Part shown: positions 62,149 to 64,000 of the stretch, one piece after another
How the letters are laid out: each line of letters starts with the position of its first letter
Position numbering within the stretch: the stretch's first letter is position 1
Assembly (NCBI RefSeq): GCF_024124905.1
Contig: NZ_JAMXST010000001.1
Span: 930,001-994,000 of the forward strand
Source: Cellulosimicrobium cellulans
Lineage (GTDB): Bacteria > Actinomycetota > Actinomycetes > Actinomycetales > Cellulomonadaceae
Direction of reading: 5' to 3'
DNA length: 64,000 nucleotides
Program-made: the position numbers and the translations under genes
The notes under the pieces: generated by a model
Databases searched by the model: none
What the model was told of the DNA's origin: nothing
Seen by the model: only the letters and a program-made list of their open reading frames with translations

Positions 62149-62185
62149 GTAACATCGAAAGTAGGTAACATTCGATGCGACCTAC
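62149..62185. promoter_or_regulatory. AT-rich promoter region with nested repeats before the AAA+ gene
   Basis: GTAACAT occurs twice 16 bases apart (62149 and 62165). CATCGAA (62153-62159) and TTCGATG (62171-62177) form a perfect inverted repeat, and GTAGG (62161-62165) pairs with CCTAC (62181-62185). The block is the most AT-rich stretch near any start here and sits 14-50 bases before the ATG at 62199, a likely operator/promoter. Confidence 0.6.
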
Positions 62186-62198
62186 ATCGGAGGAAACC

Positions 62199-63605
62199 AT
62201 GGTGACCGGCTTCGTCGGTCGGAAGCGCGAGCTCGCCGACCTCGACTACGTCCTGGAGCAGGTGCGGAACCCGACCTCCGACAGGCCGGGGAAGGCGATC
62301 GCCCTGCGTGGACGTCGCAGGGTCGGCAAGTCCCGCCTCGTCACCGAGTTCGTCGAGCGTGCAGGGGTGCCGTCGCTGTACTTCCTGGCAGACGGATCGC
62401 GCCCCGAGCTCGAACAGCGCCGACTTCTCGAGACCGTCGCCGCCTCCGGTCTGCCCGGTGCGGACGCCGCCGGATACGCCGTCTCCTCTTCCTGGCAGGA
62501 CGCCCTGACCGTCCTGGCCCTCGCGCTGCCAACGGACCGGGTGTCGATCATCGTGCTGGACGAGGTCTCCTACCTGACCGGCGACCCAGGGTTCGAGGGC
62601 GCGCTCCAAGGCGTGTGGGACACCCGGTTCTCGGCGCTGCCCGTGCTCCTCGTCCTCGTGGGGTCGAATCAGTCAGAGATGGAACGGCTCACCAGCCACG
62701 GACGCCCGTTCTACGGCCGCAGCGTCGACAAGGAGATCCTCCCGCTCACCCCGCAGGACGTGGCGACGATGACGGGCCTGGACGCGGCACCAGCGATCGA
62801 TGCCTATCTGGTGACAGGCGGCCTGCCCCCGCTGGTCACGGCGTGGAGACGTGGGCAGTCGGTCGCGGACTACCTCGCCGACGGCCTGTCCACCTCGATC
62901 AGCACGCTGGTCGTGTCGGGCGAACGGGTCCTGTCCTCCGAGTTCCCCTCCGAGACCCAGGCGAAAGACGTGCTGCGCGCGATCGGCGCGGACGCCCGGA
63001 CGTTCACGGCGATCGGCCAGGCTGCCCAGGTCGACCAACGCGCTTCGCTCTCGCGTTCGCTCGACCAGCTGGTCGAGCGGCGCGTCGTCGCCGTCGACGA
63101 GCCCCTCTCGACCAAGCCTGCTCACCACAAGCAGTACCGGATCGACGACCCGTACATGCGCTTCTGGCTCGCGTTCCTGCACGACGCCGCCGACCTCATC
63201 GATGCAGGCCGTGGCGACATCGTGACGCGGCGCATCGAGCGCGGGTGGTCGACGTGGCGCGGACGAGCCGTCGAGCCCGTCGTCCGGCGGCTCCTCTGGG
63301 AGCGAGCGCTCGACGACGACGTCGTGCCGGCGTCCGCCGTCGTCGGCGGCTGGTGGAACCGCAAGGGCGACGTCGAGGTCGACCTGGTCGGCGCCGATCG
63401 GCGTCCCGCGAAGACCGTCACCTTCATCGGCTCGATCAAGTGGCGCGAGACCGCGCCCTTCGATCTCCATGACGCCACCGAGCTGGTCAACCAGCGCAGC
63501 GTCGTCCCTGGGGCCGACCAGGACGCCCCGCTGATCGCCGCGTCCCGCTCCGGGGGCAGCATCGACGGCATCACGATCCTCACCCCGGCCGACCTGCTCG
63601 GCTGA
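62199..63605 (+). CDS. AAA+ ATPase of the archaeal-ATPase/DUF234 type
   Basis: A 468-residue ATPase. Walker A is GRRRVGKS (residues 38-45) and Walker B IIVLDE (117-122), with VGSNQSEMERL as sensor-like segment. The C-terminal DUF234-type part has E393, D395 and SIK (412-414), a PD-(D/E)XK-like nuclease layout with Ser in place of the usual Glu. Such proteins are widespread, often mobile, and of unknown role. ATG 62199 has GGAGG six bases upstream; an ATG eight codons earlier is inside the repeats. Codon use is less GC-biased than its neighbours, suggesting transfer. Confidence 0.9.
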   Translation: MVTGFVGRKRELADLDYVLEQVRNPTSDRPGKAIALRGRRRVGKSRLVTEFVERAGVPSLYFLADGSRPELEQRRLLETVAASGLPGADAAGYAVSSSWQDALTVLALALPTDRVSIIVLDEVSYLTGDPGFEGALQGVWDTRFSALPVLLVLVGSNQSEMERLTSHGRPFYGRSVDKEILPLTPQDVATMTGLDAAPAIDAYLVTGGLPPLVTAWRRGQSVADYLADGLSTSISTLVVSGERVLSSEFPSETQAKDVLRAIGADARTFTAIGQAAQVDQRASLSRSLDQLVERRVVAVDEPLSTKPAHHKQYRIDDPYMRFWLAFLHDAADLIDAGRGDIVTRRIERGWSTWRGRAVEPVVRRLLWERALDDDVVPASAVVGGWWNRKGDVEVDLVGADRRPAKTVTFIGSIKWRETAPFDLHDATELVNQRSVVPGADQDAPLIAASRSGGSIDGITILTPADLLG

Positions 63606-63796
63606 GCTCACCGCTACGGCAGGTGGGCCCTGTCGAAGGCGTCGAGCATGCTGGGACGTCGGCGGTGTCTATCCCGCGGGCAGCCCCCCACCCCGGTCCG
63701 CGCCTCGGCCCAGGCGTTGTTCCGCCTCCTGCGTGCCTCTTCGAGTGGCCCGCAGGGGCACGCCTGTCTCAGGTGTGCACGGGCCTCCAGACAGAA
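63606..63796 (+). other. Intergenic stretch after the AAA+ gene
   Basis: About 190 bases with no convincing gene or structure beyond the adjacent terminator. Frames here lack ribosome binding sites and family motifs. Confidence 0.5.
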
Positions 63797-63836
63797 AGAG
63801 GCCCGGAACCGTGGAACTCCGCGGATCCGGGCCTCT
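63797..63836 (-). terminator. 11-bp hairpin terminator after the dihydrolipoamide dehydrogenase gene
   Basis: AGAGGCCCGGA (63797-63807) and its exact complement (63826-63836) form the stem with an 18-base loop, about 38 bases past the end of the convergent gene. On the minus strand it is followed by TTTCTGTCTGG, a good T-rich tail. Confidence 0.85.
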
Positions 63837-63874
63837 GACCACGCGATCGGACGGCGTCCGACCTGGCCTGCTGC

Positions 63875-64000
63875 CTAGAAGTTGATCATGTGCCCCGCGA
63901 GCCCGTGGATCGACTCCTGGACGGCCTCGGACAGCGTCGGGTGGGTGTGCACGTTGCGCGCGACCTCGTTGACCGTGAGGTCCCACTTCTGCGCGAGCGT
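63875..64000 (-). CDS. lpdA: Dihydrolipoamide dehydrogenase, C-terminal end only
   Basis: The last 41 residues of a minus-strand gene that continues past the window: [20 protein letters not shown] carries the catalytic His-Pro (HTHP) of the E3 active site, followed by [16 protein letters not shown] and a TAG at 63877-63875. E3 reoxidises lipoamide in the pyruvate and 2-oxoglutarate dehydrogenase complexes. A terminator hairpin follows. Confidence 0.92.
   Translation of the reverse strand, partial: TLAQKWDLTVNEVARNVHTHPTLSEAVQESIHGLAGHMINF

Overview
The window is very GC-rich (about three quarters G+C by eye), densely packed chromosomal DNA of an actinobacterium. GTG/TTG starts, stop-start overlaps of the GTGA/ATGA type, a cellulose-type lytic polysaccharide monooxygenase with a CBM2 domain, a SepIVA-like coiled-coil gene beside coaD, and the order coaD-rsmD-recG-DAK2-rpmB-thiL-DUF3515-ddl-gpsA-plsC-murA point to Micrococcales, probably Promicromonosporaceae or Cellulomonadaceae (Cellulosimicrobium, Isoptericola, Cellulomonas type). 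The genus is inference.

Layout. 1-9.2 kb, minus strand: a partial unknown gene, tRNA-Ala(GGC), then the housekeeping block rplU-rpmA-obgE, proB-proA, a 51-residue membrane protein, nadD, a Pro/Ala-rich membrane protein, rsfS and a histidine phosphatase; strong hairpins separate the sub-operons. 9.2-16.5 kb: dodecin, a protein-isoaspartate methyltransferase whose 3' end overlaps thymidine kinase, a cytosolic 5'-nucleotidase, a GNAT enzyme and an RNase E/G with a long low-complexity N-terminal region. 16.5-23.3 kb: a divergent region with a perfect CRP/GlxR-type operator, then cydABDC (cytochrome bd oxidase and its ABC assembly exporter). 23.3-28 kb: M20 dipeptidase, a small membrane protein and an APC permease in one coupled operon, and a D-2-hydroxyacid dehydrogenase. 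28-32 kb, minus: coaD, SepIVA-like protein, yceD, rpmF, rnc, mutM. 32-42 kb: GNAT, rsmD, recG, DAK2-domain kinase, rpmB, a second GNAT, thiL, DUF3515, ddl. 42-48.3 kb, mainly plus: two coupled CNNM/CorC-type membrane proteins, acyl-CoA dehydrogenase, cystathionine gamma-synthase, a DUF6191-like protein and an AMIN-like lipoprotein. 48.3-53.5 kb, minus: murA, a two-component system, plsC, gpsA.

53.5-64 kb looks most accessory: an array of 21-bp repeats, an adenine/adenosine deaminase, the LPMO, a CPBP protease-histidine kinase-response regulator operon, an orphan GIY-YIG nuclease, an alpha/beta hydrolase coupled to a MarR regulator whose C-terminus is frameshifted, and an AAA+ ATPase with a nuclease-like tail preceded by an AT-rich, repeat-rich promoter. 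The last 126 bases are the 3' end of a dihydrolipoamide dehydrogenase gene.

No CRISPR array, insertion sequence, prophage or biosynthetic cluster was found. The most unusual structures are non-coding: symmetric repeat/hairpin arrays at gene ends (23.35, 32.85 and 53.75 kb), the CRP-type site of cydA, and the repeats in front of the AAA+ gene.
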